From contig JAFXAV010000075.1 of the NCBI GenBank assembly GCA_017516785.1, forward strand, positions 1-64,000: a DNA stretch of 64,000 bases. Reading direction: 5' to 3'. Below, piece after piece: positions 8,255 through 15,576 of the stretch. The notes below the pieces were generated by a model that worked only from the letters and a program-made list of their open reading frames with translations, was not told where the DNA came from and searched no databases. The position numbers were made by a program, and so were the translations under genes. Position 1 is the stretch's first letter, and every line of letters starts with the position of its first letter. The DNA comes from Oscillospiraceae bacterium. Lineage in GTDB: Bacteria; Bacillota_A; Clostridia; Oscillospirales; Oscillospiraceae.

Positions 8255-9418
8255 ATGGATAACAAGCTGAATCTGCCCGCCGATTTCGAGTCCTATCCCC
8301 AGGCCCGAAAGGCAGGCTTTATGAACATGAAAAAGCTGAAGGACAACGGTGCCAAGGTCGTTGGTATGTTCTGCTCCTTCGTTCCCATGGAACTGATTTA
8401 TGCCGCAGGCGCTCTGCCCGTGGGTCTGTGCGCTTTCACCGACGAACCCATTCCCGCTGCCGAGGCCAATCTGCCCCGTAACCTCTGCCCCCTGATCAAG
8501 GCCAGCTACGGCTTTGCCCTGACCGACACCTGCCCCTACTTCTACTTCTCCGATTTGGTTGTGGGTGAGACCACCTGCGACGGCAAGAAGAAGATGTTCG
8601 AGCTGCTGAATGAAATCAAGGAAACCCATGTCATGCAGCTGCCCCACAGCCGCGACGGCGCCGCCCTGGACTTCTGGAAGGGCCAGGTCATTGCTTTCAA
8701 GGAAAAGCTGGAGCAGAAGTTCGGCATTACCATCACCGAAGAGGATGTCCGTGAAGCCATCCGCAAAAAGAACCGGGAGCGCCAGGTCATGAAGGCTTTC
8801 CTGGAACTGGGCAAGCTGGATCCCGCTCCCCTCAGCGGCTATGAGATGGGCACCCGTATTGATGCCGGCGCATTCTCCTTCGACCTGGATGAGCGCTGTG
8901 ACATCATTGAAAAGCGCACCGCAGAAGTCATCGCCGATTGGGAAGCCACCAAGAAGGGCACAGAATCCGAGCGTCCCCGCCTGCTGGTCACCGGCTGCCC
9001 CAATGCCGGCGTCCGCGAGAAGATCATCCGTGCTGTGGAAGAGCTGGGCGCTGACATCGTGGCCTTCGACACCTGCAACGGCATCCGTGAAAAAGTGGAG
9101 CTGGTTGACGAGAATAACCCCGATGTCTACGAAGCGCTGGCCATCAAGTACCTGAACATCAACTGCTCCGTCATGAGCCCCAACCAGAGCCGCCAGGACT
9201 ACATCGAGCAGATGGTGGAAGAGTACAACATCGACGGCGTCATCGAGATCGTGCTGCAGTCCTGCCATACTTACGACGTGGAAGCTTACTATATCAAGAA
9301 GCTGGTCACCGAAAAGCTGGGCAAGGCTTACCTGAACATTGAGACCGACTACTCCCAGTCCGACAAGGGTCAGATCAACACCCGTCTGGCTGCCTTCCTG
9401 GAGACCATCGACAGATGA
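8255..9418 (+). CDS. Double-cubane-cluster reductase / 2-hydroxyacyl-CoA dehydratase-type protein
   Basis: A 387-residue protein of the HgdB/FldC/BcrC-type family, close to the YjiM / double-cubane-cluster-protein (DCCP) branch. Known members carry an [8Fe] double-cubane cluster and, when fed electrons by an ATP-driven activase, reduce small difficult substrates; the physiological substrate is unknown. Visible landmarks: VVGMFCSFVPMELIYAAGALPVGLC near residues 30-54, a CPLIKASYG cysteine near 80, TCPYFYFSDLVVGETTCDGKKKMFE near 90-116, TGCPNAG near 247, and a C-terminal LQSCHTYDVEAYYIK. It stands alone without the second dehydratase subunit, which argues against a classical 2-hydroxyacyl-CoA dehydratase. 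Its stop overlaps the next start (ATGA). A strong promoter and GGGAGG site precede it. Confidence 0.85.
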   Translation: MDNKLNLPADFESYPQARKAGFMNMKKLKDNGAKVVGMFCSFVPMELIYAAGALPVGLCAFTDEPIPAAEANLPRNLCPLIKASYGFALTDTCPYFYFSDLVVGETTCDGKKKMFELLNEIKETHVMQLPHSRDGAALDFWKGQVIAFKEKLEQKFGITITEEDVREAIRKKNRERQVMKAFLELGKLDPAPLSGYEMGTRIDAGAFSFDLDERCDIIEKRTAEVIADWEATKKGTESERPRLLVTGCPNAGVREKIIRAVEELGADIVAFDTCNGIREKVELVDENNPDVYEALAIKYLNINCSVMSPNQSRQDYIEQMVEEYNIDGVIEIVLQSCHTYDVEAYYIKKLVTEKLGKAYLNIETDYSQSDKGQINTRLAAFLETIDR

Positions 9419-10188
9419 AATACTATACTGGAATCGACATCGGCTCCACCGCCTCCAAGGTGGTGGTGCTGGACAGCCAGGGAATCGTCGACTATTTCGT
9501 GATTCCCACCGGCTGGAACAGCAAGGACACCTCCCGGGAAATCGCCCGCCGACTGGGTGAAAATGGCATGCCCGTGGATGATGAGATGAAGGTCATCGCC
9601 ACCGGCTACGGCCGCATTTCCGTGGAATATGCCAAGAAAGTGGTCACTGAGATCACCTGCCACGGCAGAGGCGGTTATGCGCTCATTGGCGAGGACTGCA
9701 CCATCGTGGACATCGGCGGTCAGGACACCAAGGTCATCACCGTGGAAAAGGCTGTTGCCACCAATTTCCTGATGAATGACAAATGCGCCGCCGGCACCGG
9801 CAAGTTCCTGGAGATCATGGCAAACCGTCTGAATGTGGACCTGCAGGAGATGTTTGAGCTTGCCTCCCAAGGCGAGCCTCTGGCCATCAGCTCCATGTGC
9901 ACCGTGTTCGCCGAAAGCGAAGTCATCAGCCACATCGGCTCCGGCGAACGCCGGGAAGACATCGCCGCCGGCGTGGTGGACAGCGTGGTGAACCGGGTTG
10001 CAGGTCTCTGCTCCCGCCACCCTGTCAAGGGCAAGCTGGTCCTCACCGGCGGTCTTTCCGAGTGCGATTATCTGATCCGCCGCCTGTCCCAGAAGCTGGG
10101 CCGGGAAATCCACGCAGATCCCATGGGCCGCTACGCAGGCGCCCTGGGCGCCGCCCTGATTGCAAGAGACGGCAAGAAGCTGACTTAA
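9415..10188 (+). CDS. Acyl-CoA dehydratase activase-type ATPase (BadF/BadG/HgdC family)
   Basis: Archerase-type ATPase of 257 residues that uses ATP hydrolysis to push low-potential electrons from a bridging [4Fe-4S] cluster into its partner. ASKHA nucleotide-binding motifs are visible: GIDIGSTASKVVVLD at the N-terminus, TIVDIGGQDTKVI near residue 100, and VLTGGLSECDYLIRRL near 210. The cluster cysteines are in NDKCAAGTGKFLE (about 124) and SSMCTVFAESEVISH (about 162). It is translationally coupled to the double-cubane protein by a 4-base overlap and followed by a terminator, so the two form a dedicated redox pair (DCCP plus its reductase). Confidence 0.93.
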   Translation: MKYYTGIDIGSTASKVVVLDSQGIVDYFVIPTGWNSKDTSREIARRLGENGMPVDDEMKVIATGYGRISVEYAKKVVTEITCHGRGGYALIGEDCTIVDIGGQDTKVITVEKAVATNFLMNDKCAAGTGKFLEIMANRLNVDLQEMFELASQGEPLAISSMCTVFAESEVISHIGSGERREDIAAGVVDSVVNRVAGLCSRHPVKGKLVLTGGLSECDYLIRRLSQKLGREIHADPMGRYAGALGAALIARDGKKLT

Positions 10189-10202
10189 TTACCCAAAAAT
10201 GA

Positions 10203-10235
10203 AACCGACCTATGATCATCATAGGTCGGTTTTTT
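10203..10235 (+). terminator. Terminator of the reductase/activase operon
   Basis: Stem AACCGACCTATG / CATAGGTCGGTT with an ATCAT loop and a six-T tail. Confidence 0.9.
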
Positions 10236-10260
10236 GTGTTATGCGCTGGCGCGGGAGCGC

Positions 10261-10321
10261 CCAAGGCTCCCTTGTGTAAAGGGAGCTGTCAAAAATCTTT
10301 TGATTTTTGACTGAGGGATTG
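10261..10321. repeat. Left interspersed hairpin repeat (MITE/REP-like)
   Basis: Composite of a GGCTCCCTTgtgtAAAGGGAGC hairpin, a second AAAATC/GATTTT hairpin and the tail GAGGGATTGT. It is the inverted counterpart of 10669-10726 and ends just inside the DUF559 stop region. Repeats of this design are widespread in gut Clostridia (general knowledge). Confidence 0.75.
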
Positions 10322-10666
10322 TCTCACCGCAGCATCGATATACGCACAAACACCACGAAAGTTGCTGTTAACTTCATTGTTCGGGATGCGAATAACAGTT
10401 AAGCCATATTGTTCCAGAAAAGCAGTTCGTTCAGCATCTTTTTCGATGTTCCTATCCTCATAGTGCTGAGATCCGTCCAGTTCAATTATCAGTTTGACTT
10501 CTGCGCTGTAAAAATCTGCAATGTATTTCCCCAACACTTTCTGCCTTGAGAAACGAACAGGATAGGAGCGCAGAAAATCATACCAAAGATGTCGTTCTTC
10601 CTTTGTCATTTCTTTTCGTAGTTGCTTTGCCAATGGAACCAACTGTTTATTATGCTTCGACTGCAT
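10289..10666 (-). CDS. DUF559 (Vsr/restriction-endonuclease-like) protein
   Basis: Small protein of 125 residues from ATG 10666. It carries the DUF559 fold, a PD-(D/E)XK-type nuclease related to Vsr mismatch endonuclease: LRKEMTKEERHLWYDFLRSYPVRFSRQKVLGKYIADFY, then VKLIIELDGSQHY (putative metal-binding Asp/Glu) and the terminal strand YGLTVIRIPNNEV. The function of these stand-alone DUF559 proteins is not established. The gene sits exactly between two inverted hairpin repeats. Its Shine-Dalgarno (GGAGGG) is part of the right repeat, and its last codons run into the left one. Lower GC than the neighbouring operons suggests it moves with the repeats. Confidence 0.8.
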   Translation of the reverse strand: MQSKHNKQLVPLAKQLRKEMTKEERHLWYDFLRSYPVRFSRQKVLGKYIADFYSAEVKLIIELDGSQHYEDRNIEKDAERTAFLEQYGLTVIRIPNNEVNSNFRGVCAYIDAAVRQSLSQKSKDF

Positions 10667-10668
10667 TA

Positions 10669-10726
10669 CAATCCCTCCGTCACGGCTTCGCCGTGCCACC
10701 TCCCTTTACACAAGGGAGGCTTTGGT
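10669..10726. repeat. Right interspersed hairpin repeat (inverted copy)
   Basis: Inverted relative of 10261-10321, sharing CCAA(A)GCCTCCCTTGTG, the TAAAGGGAG arm and the GAGGGATTGT end; its second hairpin is CACGGC/GCCGTG. On the minus strand it supplies the ribosome binding site of the DUF559 gene. Confidence 0.75.
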
Positions 10727-10768
10727 GCGGCGCAGATTCAAAATCAGTTTGTCAAATTGGAATTTACT
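10721..10768 (-). repeat. 3' tag repeat, copy 1 (truncated by hairpin repeat)
   Basis: TGGTGCGGCGCAGATTCA.AATCAGTT followed by TTGGAATTTA, matching 11163-11208. On the minus strand both copies keep an open frame reading KFQ...LILNLRRT. In copy 1 the frame runs into the hairpin repeat and stops. Confidence 0.7.
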
Positions 10769-11129
10769 TAACCCAACGGTTTGCAACTTGGTGATATATT
10801 TCCTCGTTGAAATCAACAATGTAGTCACGATGTTCTTCGAATGTCAGAAAATAAGCATCAATCTTTTCTACGCCCAGTTTTATTGCCTTTTGCAATCTAT
10901 GATTACCGTCAATCAGTTTATCTATATTCTCTGTCAGATTGACAATAATTAACGGCTGAGTAATATCGGTAGTCATAGCATATTCTTCGTTCCCATTAAA
11001 CGGATTGTTTATCGCAAGATGCTTAACATCAAACGCTCTTATCCTAAACTTTTCAATATCTGTGAGAAGTCTTTCAATATCCCATATTACAGAGCCATAT
11101 TCATTACCAATCTGATATTTTTGCTCCAT
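10764..11129 (-). CDS. ParB-like (DGNHR) small protein
   Basis: Protein of about 121 residues, AT-rich gene. The segment LIIVNLTENIDKLIDGNHRLQKAIKLGVEKIDAYFL resembles the conserved ParB/sulfiredoxin-fold core, where DGNHR corresponds to the usual DG.HR nucleotide-binding motif. There is no HTH, so it is not a partition protein. The start is taken at the second ATG (11129), which leaves six bases after a GGAGA; an ATG at 11135 abuts that site. It lies between two copies of a 46-base tag and reads the same way as its neighbours. A role as an immunity or accessory protein is possible but not shown. Confidence 0.6.
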   Translation of the reverse strand: MEQKYQIGNEYGSVIWDIERLLTDIEKFRIRAFDVKHLAINNPFNGNEEYAMTTDITQPLIIVNLTENIDKLIDGNHRLQKAIKLGVEKIDAYFLTFEEHRDYIVDFNEEIYHQVANRWVK

Positions 11130-11162
11130 ATTCATTCTCCATCCGATTCAATTTTCTGTACT

Positions 11163-11208
11163 GGTGCGGCGCAGATTCAGAATCAGTTCGCCTATTTGGA
11201 ATTTATCC
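11163..11208 (-). repeat. 3' tag repeat, copy 2
   Basis: Second copy of the tag. On the minus strand it reads LDKFQIGELILNLRRTSTEN and stops 11 bases before the next gene's start region. Differences between copies fall partly at third codon positions (TTG/CTG Leu), hinting at a coding past. Confidence 0.7.
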
Positions 11209-11229
11209 AGCTGTTTTCTCAAAAAAGCA

Positions 11230-11691
11230 CTACCAATCTACTGCGATATCAACAGTTTTACTATACACAGTAATAAATGGATAAGAATGGTCATGACGCT
11301 TGAAAAACGCCCACTGTTCATGTTCGTCATCAAAATGATGATAACCGTTTTTGATAAACAGTTCAATCCTTATACCATTATCTAAATTGATTACAACATC
11401 ATGCAGAGAGTCGACATTTACAGATGTTACCATTCCGCCTACAATTTCAGTTCTGTGTTGTTCAACAAAATACCATTCATCATTATTGCCTTCTACTTCG
11501 CCATCCCAACTTTGGTAATCCAAAGTCGTTACAAGAATATCATTCTCGCAAATAATGCGGGTAAGGCACTGAGCGTGGAGTACATATTTTTCAAAACTGA
11601 ACATCATCATTTCACATGCCATATTCAGCGCATCTAATGGCTTTCCAACGATTGCTTGAAGATGTTCATTCAACTTTGCTTGATAGTCCAT
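11230..11691 (-). CDS. Hypothetical protein, possibly immunity-like
   Basis: A 153-residue acidic soluble protein with no family I recognise. It has no signal peptide or membrane segment. The N-terminal third looks helical (DYQAKLNEHLQAIVGKPLDALNMACEMM) and the rest alternates strands rich in Asp, His and aromatic residues (NGYHHFDDEHEQWAFFKRHDHS). The overall look (small, acidic, lone, AT-rich, beside another small gene with a shared 3' repeat) resembles immunity proteins of polymorphic-toxin arrays, but no toxin gene is in the window. ATG 11691 has a GAGGTAC site upstream. About 120 bases to the next gene hold a hairpin. Confidence 0.55.
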   Translation of the reverse strand: MDYQAKLNEHLQAIVGKPLDALNMACEMMMFSFEKYVLHAQCLTRIICENDILVTTLDYQSWDGEVEGNNDEWYFVEQHRTEIVGGMVTSVNVDSLHDVVINLDNGIRIELFIKNGYHHFDDEHEQWAFFKRHDHSYPFITVYSKTVDIAVDW

Positions 11692-11769
11692 AGTACCTCC
11701 TCGTCAAACTCAAGTTTCGCAAACTGTTTGATTACATATTATCACACCTGCGAAAAAAGCACAAGAACA

Positions 11770-11799
11770 GGCACAATAGCTTTCGCCGTTGTGCCTGTT
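11770..11799 (-). terminator. Probable terminator of the flavoenzyme gene
   Basis: CAGGCACAA / TTGTGCCTG stem with a 12-base loop just past the stop at 11813. The minus-strand T run (TTTTTT) is a few bases further on, so the call is moderate. Confidence 0.5.
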
Positions 11800-11812
11800 G
11801 ACTGGTTTATGA

Positions 11813-13819
11813 TCAGATTTCGTTTGCAGCCTTGTAGCCGCCGCGGATAGCTTCCATGATGCTGGCGGTGCGCTCACCGGCACAGTCGCCTGCGAAGGTG
11901 ACAGGAACGGTCACGCCTTCCAGGTCGATGGTGTTCTTCTTGGAACCTACCGCCATCACCACGGTATCGCAGTAGATGGAAATCTCTTCCTCGCCGGATA
12001 CAGCCTTCACGCAGCCTGCTTCAATGGCGCTGACCCTGGTGTTCACCAGCTGCTTCACGCCGTGCTTTGCAAAGTCTGCCATGATGGTGGGCAGAATCGT
12101 GGAGGATTCGCCGTTTGCGATCTTATCAAGCATTTCCACGATGGTGACAGTGCAGCCCTTTTCCAGCAGATACTCGGCAGTTTCGGTACCCACCAGGCCG
12201 CCGCCAATGACCACGCAGTGGCCCTTGGCTTCGGCTTTACCGGCCAGTACATCCCAGCTGGAAACAGCATTTTCAGCACCGGGAACAGGAAGCACAACAT
12301 CATGCGCGCCCGCGGCCACAATGACAGCATCGGCGGCATTCATGATCTCCTTGGTAGCCTCGGTGCCCAGATGGATGGCAACGCCCAGACCAGGCAGGAC
12401 CTTTTCGTAGTATTCGGTGGCTCTCAGAATTTCGTCCTTTCTGGGAGGCACGGCAGCAATGTTGATCTGGCCGCCGACACGATCTTCCTTTTCGTAGACG
12501 TCCACCTTATGACCCCGGATGGCAGCGACTCTCGCAGCTTCCAGACCGGCGATACCGGCGCCGATGATGACCACGTTCTTCTTTTCTTCAGCGGGGTTGA
12601 TGGAAACGGTGGCTTCCTCGCCGTTTTCGGCGTTCAGAACGCAGGTGATGTAGCGGCGGCTGGAAATGGCATCCACGCAGCCCTTGTTGCAGTTCAAGCA
12701 CTCCCGGATAGGCTCATCCCGCTCCACCTTCAGAGCAATATCAGGATCGCACAGCAGACTGCGGCCGTAGCCGATGATGTCGGCATCGCCGTTGGCAATC
12801 AGTTCCTCACCCTTGGCAACAGTCAGAACCTTGCCCACAGCTGCAACTGGAATGCTGACCGCATCCTTGACCCGGCGGGTGGTGTCCAGCACCCAGACCA
12901 TTTCCCGGGTACCCATGGGAGGAATGGTGTCAGCCATATTGCCGGTATGGTTGGCCTGAGCCACCTGGATCATGTCAACGCCGGCCTGCTCCAAAAGCTT
13001 CGCAAATTCCACAGCCTCATCGGGATGCAGACCACCCTTGCCCCGGTCAGAGCCGTCGTCATTCTTGGTGATGATGGGCAGCTTATATTCGATCATCAGC
13101 TGGGGAGCAGCTTCCTTCATGGCTGCCACTACTTCCAGAGCGTAACGGATGCGGTTTTCGAAAGCGCCGCCGTACTCATCGGTTCTGTGGTTCAAAATCA
13201 CGGAGCACAGAGAACCCAGCAGGCGGTCGCCGTGGACTTCGATGGCATCGATGCCCGCTTCCTGTGCCCGGCGGCAGGAGACAGCGATGGCGGCCTTGAT
13301 CTGATTCAACTGGTCCACAGTTGCTTCGCTGACAAAATGCTGCATATCGTGGTGGAGCTTTGCGTAGGCATCCTTGCCAATCTTACCGGACTCGGCCATC
13401 TTGGTGCCGAAGGTAGCCATATCGCCCTTGGCCTTGGCTTCCTGGGCCTCCATGGCGGCCTTCCGGGACATCATGATCAGTCGGCCCACACCGGGGACAT
13501 CGTATTCAGGGTGGAAAATCTGCAGAGCCACCTTGCAGTCATACTGATGCAGGGTATCGGCCAGGCGCTTGAAAACAGGAATCTGACGGTCATCCACCAG
13601 CTTGGGAGTGGGAGAAGCGGTCATGACGGGGGCCACGTCGCCGATGGCTACATAGCCGACACCGCCCTTTGCCAGGCGCTCATAGAAAGCCAGGCTCCGG
13701 GTGCCGATGGAGCCGTCCCGCTCCTCATAACCGGTGGTCAGAGGTGGAAACATGATGCGGTTCTTCAGGGTCAAATTGCCGACCTTGATGGGCTGCAGCA
13801 GCAAGGAATTTTTACTCAT
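11813..13819 (-). CDS. Enoate-reductase-type FMN/FAD/4Fe-4S oxidoreductase
   Basis: Multidomain flavoenzyme of 668 residues in the family of 2,4-dienoyl-CoA reductase, enoate reductase and the bile-acid enzymes BaiCD/BaiH. Residues 1-360 are an old-yellow-enzyme TIM barrel (LLLQPIKVGNLTLKNRIMFPP; GIDAIEVHGDRLLGSLCS; ENRIRYALEV). The [4Fe-4S] cysteines are in CLNCNKGC near 371-378 plus a further Cys near 388. An FAD/NAD(P)-binding part follows, with VVIIGAGIAGLEAARVA near 412 and a second Rossmann motif CVVIGGGLVGTETAEYL. NAD(P)H electrons pass via FAD and Fe-S to FMN to saturate an activated C=C bond. The catalytic His of the barrel cannot be assigned with certainty and the substrate is unknown. 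It appears monocistronic. Confidence 0.88.
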   Translation of the reverse strand: MSKNSLLLQPIKVGNLTLKNRIMFPPLTTGYEERDGSIGTRSLAFYERLAKGGVGYVAIGDVAPVMTASPTPKLVDDRQIPVFKRLADTLHQYDCKVALQIFHPEYDVPGVGRLIMMSRKAAMEAQEAKAKGDMATFGTKMAESGKIGKDAYAKLHHDMQHFVSEATVDQLNQIKAAIAVSCRRAQEAGIDAIEVHGDRLLGSLCSVILNHRTDEYGGAFENRIRYALEVVAAMKEAAPQLMIEYKLPIITKNDDGSDRGKGGLHPDEAVEFAKLLEQAGVDMIQVAQANHTGNMADTIPPMGTREMVWVLDTTRRVKDAVSIPVAAVGKVLTVAKGEELIANGDADIIGYGRSLLCDPDIALKVERDEPIRECLNCNKGCVDAISSRRYITCVLNAENGEEATVSINPAEEKKNVVIIGAGIAGLEAARVAAIRGHKVDVYEKEDRVGGQINIAAVPPRKDEILRATEYYEKVLPGLGVAIHLGTEATKEIMNAADAVIVAAGAHDVVLPVPGAENAVSSWDVLAGKAEAKGHCVVIGGGLVGTETAEYLLEKGCTVTIVEMLDKIANGESSTILPTIMADFAKHGVKQLVNTRVSAIEAGCVKAVSGEEEISIYCDTVVMAVGSKKNTIDLEGVTVPVTFAGDCAGERTASIMEAIRGGYKAANEI

Positions 13820-13901
13820 GACAGGATATCCCCTTTCAATATATTTCTATCAATTACTATACCACATTCCGGCGCATATGGCAAATCATAATGAAAATAA
13901 G

Positions 13902-13933
13902 AAAACCCCGCTTCCGGATGGAAGCGGGGCCTA
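13902..13933 (-). terminator. Terminator of the zinc-ribbon parvulin gene
   Basis: Perfect stem CCCCGCTTCC / GGAAGCGGGG with a GGAT loop; the minus-strand product ends GGGGTTTTC. Confidence 0.85.
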
Positions 13934-13940
13934 TTCTCTT

Positions 13941-15392
13941 TTAGCCGCCCAGGTTCAGGGTGCTCAGCATAATCTCGCTGTAGCGAATTTCCATGTCGTG
14001 CTTTTCGATGGCGGCAGGGATCAGAGCGGCGCCCCGCTCGGCAATCCAGTCGGCCTCAGCGGTGGCATACCAGATGTCCACGCTGCCCACATAATACATA
14101 ACATGGTAACCATAGGTGGTCTTCACCAGACCGTAGTCGCCAACCTGGCGTGCTTCGTCGAAGCACCAGGTCTCGAAGGGCTCCACCATCTGACCCACGT
14201 ACACATTCTCGTACAGGCCGCCGGTAGCCTGGGAACCGGGATCCTCGGTGTGCTCGGTAGCCAGAGCCGCAAAGCTGTCTTCAGTAGCTTCGCCAGCCAG
14301 CCACTGGTCCAGCAGTTCCTGAGCCTTCACACGGCAGGCTTCCCACTCGTCCTCAGAGTAGGTGGTTTCGCCGGTAGCTTCATCGGTGGTGCCGCCTTCA
14401 GGCATCACCAGAATGTGGCGCACATCTACATACTTGCCGGTTTCCTTAGTCAGTTCGTTTTCAGCATACTCTGCCTCGTATTCAGCAAAGTAGGCTTCCA
14501 CATCTTCGGCAGTGGGCTGCAGCTTCTGGTACTGGTCATTGTAGTACTCATAACCCATGTAGTACAGGTCCCAGTAGTGCTGATAAGTTGCCACATCGGC
14601 AGCGGGGCCGAAGTTTTCCTTCATCAGCACGTCGGCGCTTTCCATGCCGTAGCCTGCGGCGGTCTCTTCCAGGGACTCGGGAAGAGCAGTCAACTCCAGG
14701 CGCAGGTCTTCACTCATGACCATGCCCAGTTCCTCGGCTTCCAGAGCCATGGCCTGATAGCTGCTCCAGGTATCCAGGGCGCAGGACAGGAAATACTGCT
14801 GCCAGGTCATGGTACTCTCGCTCATGGCGCAGACCTGGGTGTCCAGAGGCTGGGTGTAGTCCAGGCCCAGGTAGGACATATAAGATGCATAGTCCTGCAG
14901 GAAGTAGGCAACCTCGCTCCAGTAGTAAATCTGCAGCTGAGAAACGGTCAGTTCATGGCCGTCCATGGTTGCAACCACCTTGTCGGCACCCGCCAGCAGC
15001 TCGTCGTCAGAGACGGTGTAGCTGCCCTTGCAGGTGACGTCATCGGGATTGCCGTCGGGAGGGATGGTACCCTCGGTGGCTTCGGGAGCGGCAGAGGGGG
15101 CGATGGTTGCATCGTTTCCGGTGAACAGCTCTTCGCCGCCCAGGCCAGCAATGATGGCCACCAGCACAGCCAGGACTGCCACAACCGCCACAATAGCCAG
15201 AGCAATCTTCCTGGGTTTCTTGTTTTCTTCGATTTCGGGACCAGCTGCGGGAGCAGCAACCTCAGAAATTTCCTCTGCGGGAATTTCTTCCGCAGGAATC
15301 ACTGCTTCTTCCAGTTCAGCAACCGGCTTTCCGCAGTTGGAGCAGAACTTGCTGTTTTCTGCCAGCTCTGCATTACAGTATTTGCAGTTCAT
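13941..15392 (-). CDS. Membrane-anchored peptidyl-prolyl isomerase with N-terminal zinc ribbon
   Basis: 483 residues. Residues 3-20 form a CxxC...CxxC zinc ribbon (MNCKYCNAEL, FCSNCGKP). A Pro/Glu-rich linker follows, then one transmembrane helix (IALAIVAVVAVLAVLVAIIAG, about 62-84) and a large extracytoplasmic part. The first half of that part is a SurA-N/PrsA-like helical chaperone region rich in Tyr and acidic residues. The second half is a parvulin rotamase (YVDVRHILVMPEGG near 322, the long ELLDQWLAGEATEDSFAALA segment, GGLYENVYVGQMVEPFE, then YGYHVMYYVG). PrsA-type foldases are normally lipoproteins; here anchoring is by a helix, with the ribbon in the cytoplasm. It probably helps fold secreted proteins. 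Monocistronic, with a terminator downstream. Confidence 0.85.
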   Translation of the reverse strand: MNCKYCNAELAENSKFCSNCGKPVAELEEAVIPAEEIPAEEISEVAAPAAGPEIEENKKPRKIALAIVAVVAVLAVLVAIIAGLGGEELFTGNDATIAPSAAPEATEGTIPPDGNPDDVTCKGSYTVSDDELLAGADKVVATMDGHELTVSQLQIYYWSEVAYFLQDYASYMSYLGLDYTQPLDTQVCAMSESTMTWQQYFLSCALDTWSSYQAMALEAEELGMVMSEDLRLELTALPESLEETAAGYGMESADVLMKENFGPAADVATYQHYWDLYYMGYEYYNDQYQKLQPTAEDVEAYFAEYEAEYAENELTKETGKYVDVRHILVMPEGGTTDEATGETTYSEDEWEACRVKAQELLDQWLAGEATEDSFAALATEHTEDPGSQATGGLYENVYVGQMVEPFETWCFDEARQVGDYGLVKTTYGYHVMYYVGSVDIWYATAEADWIAERGAALIPAAIEKHDMEIRYSEIMLSTLNLGG

Positions 15393-15576
15393 ATTTTCCT
15401 CTTTCTCCGAAACATTCGGTTTTCGTACCCGGTCAGTTTATCACGGTTTGATCTTTATTGCAAGCTGTGCAACAAATAATTTACATTTGCACCCCAATAT
15501 CTTCCCGACTCTTGAAATTTCAAAGGAAAAATGATAATATTTAGAATTGAGATAGTATTGCTGGAGGAATTCCAAT

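Noticed and set aside
11813..13819. Assignment as the bile-acid enzyme BaiCD or BaiH
   Set aside because: The domain architecture is shared by many enoate and dienoyl-CoA reductases and no other bai gene is nearby.
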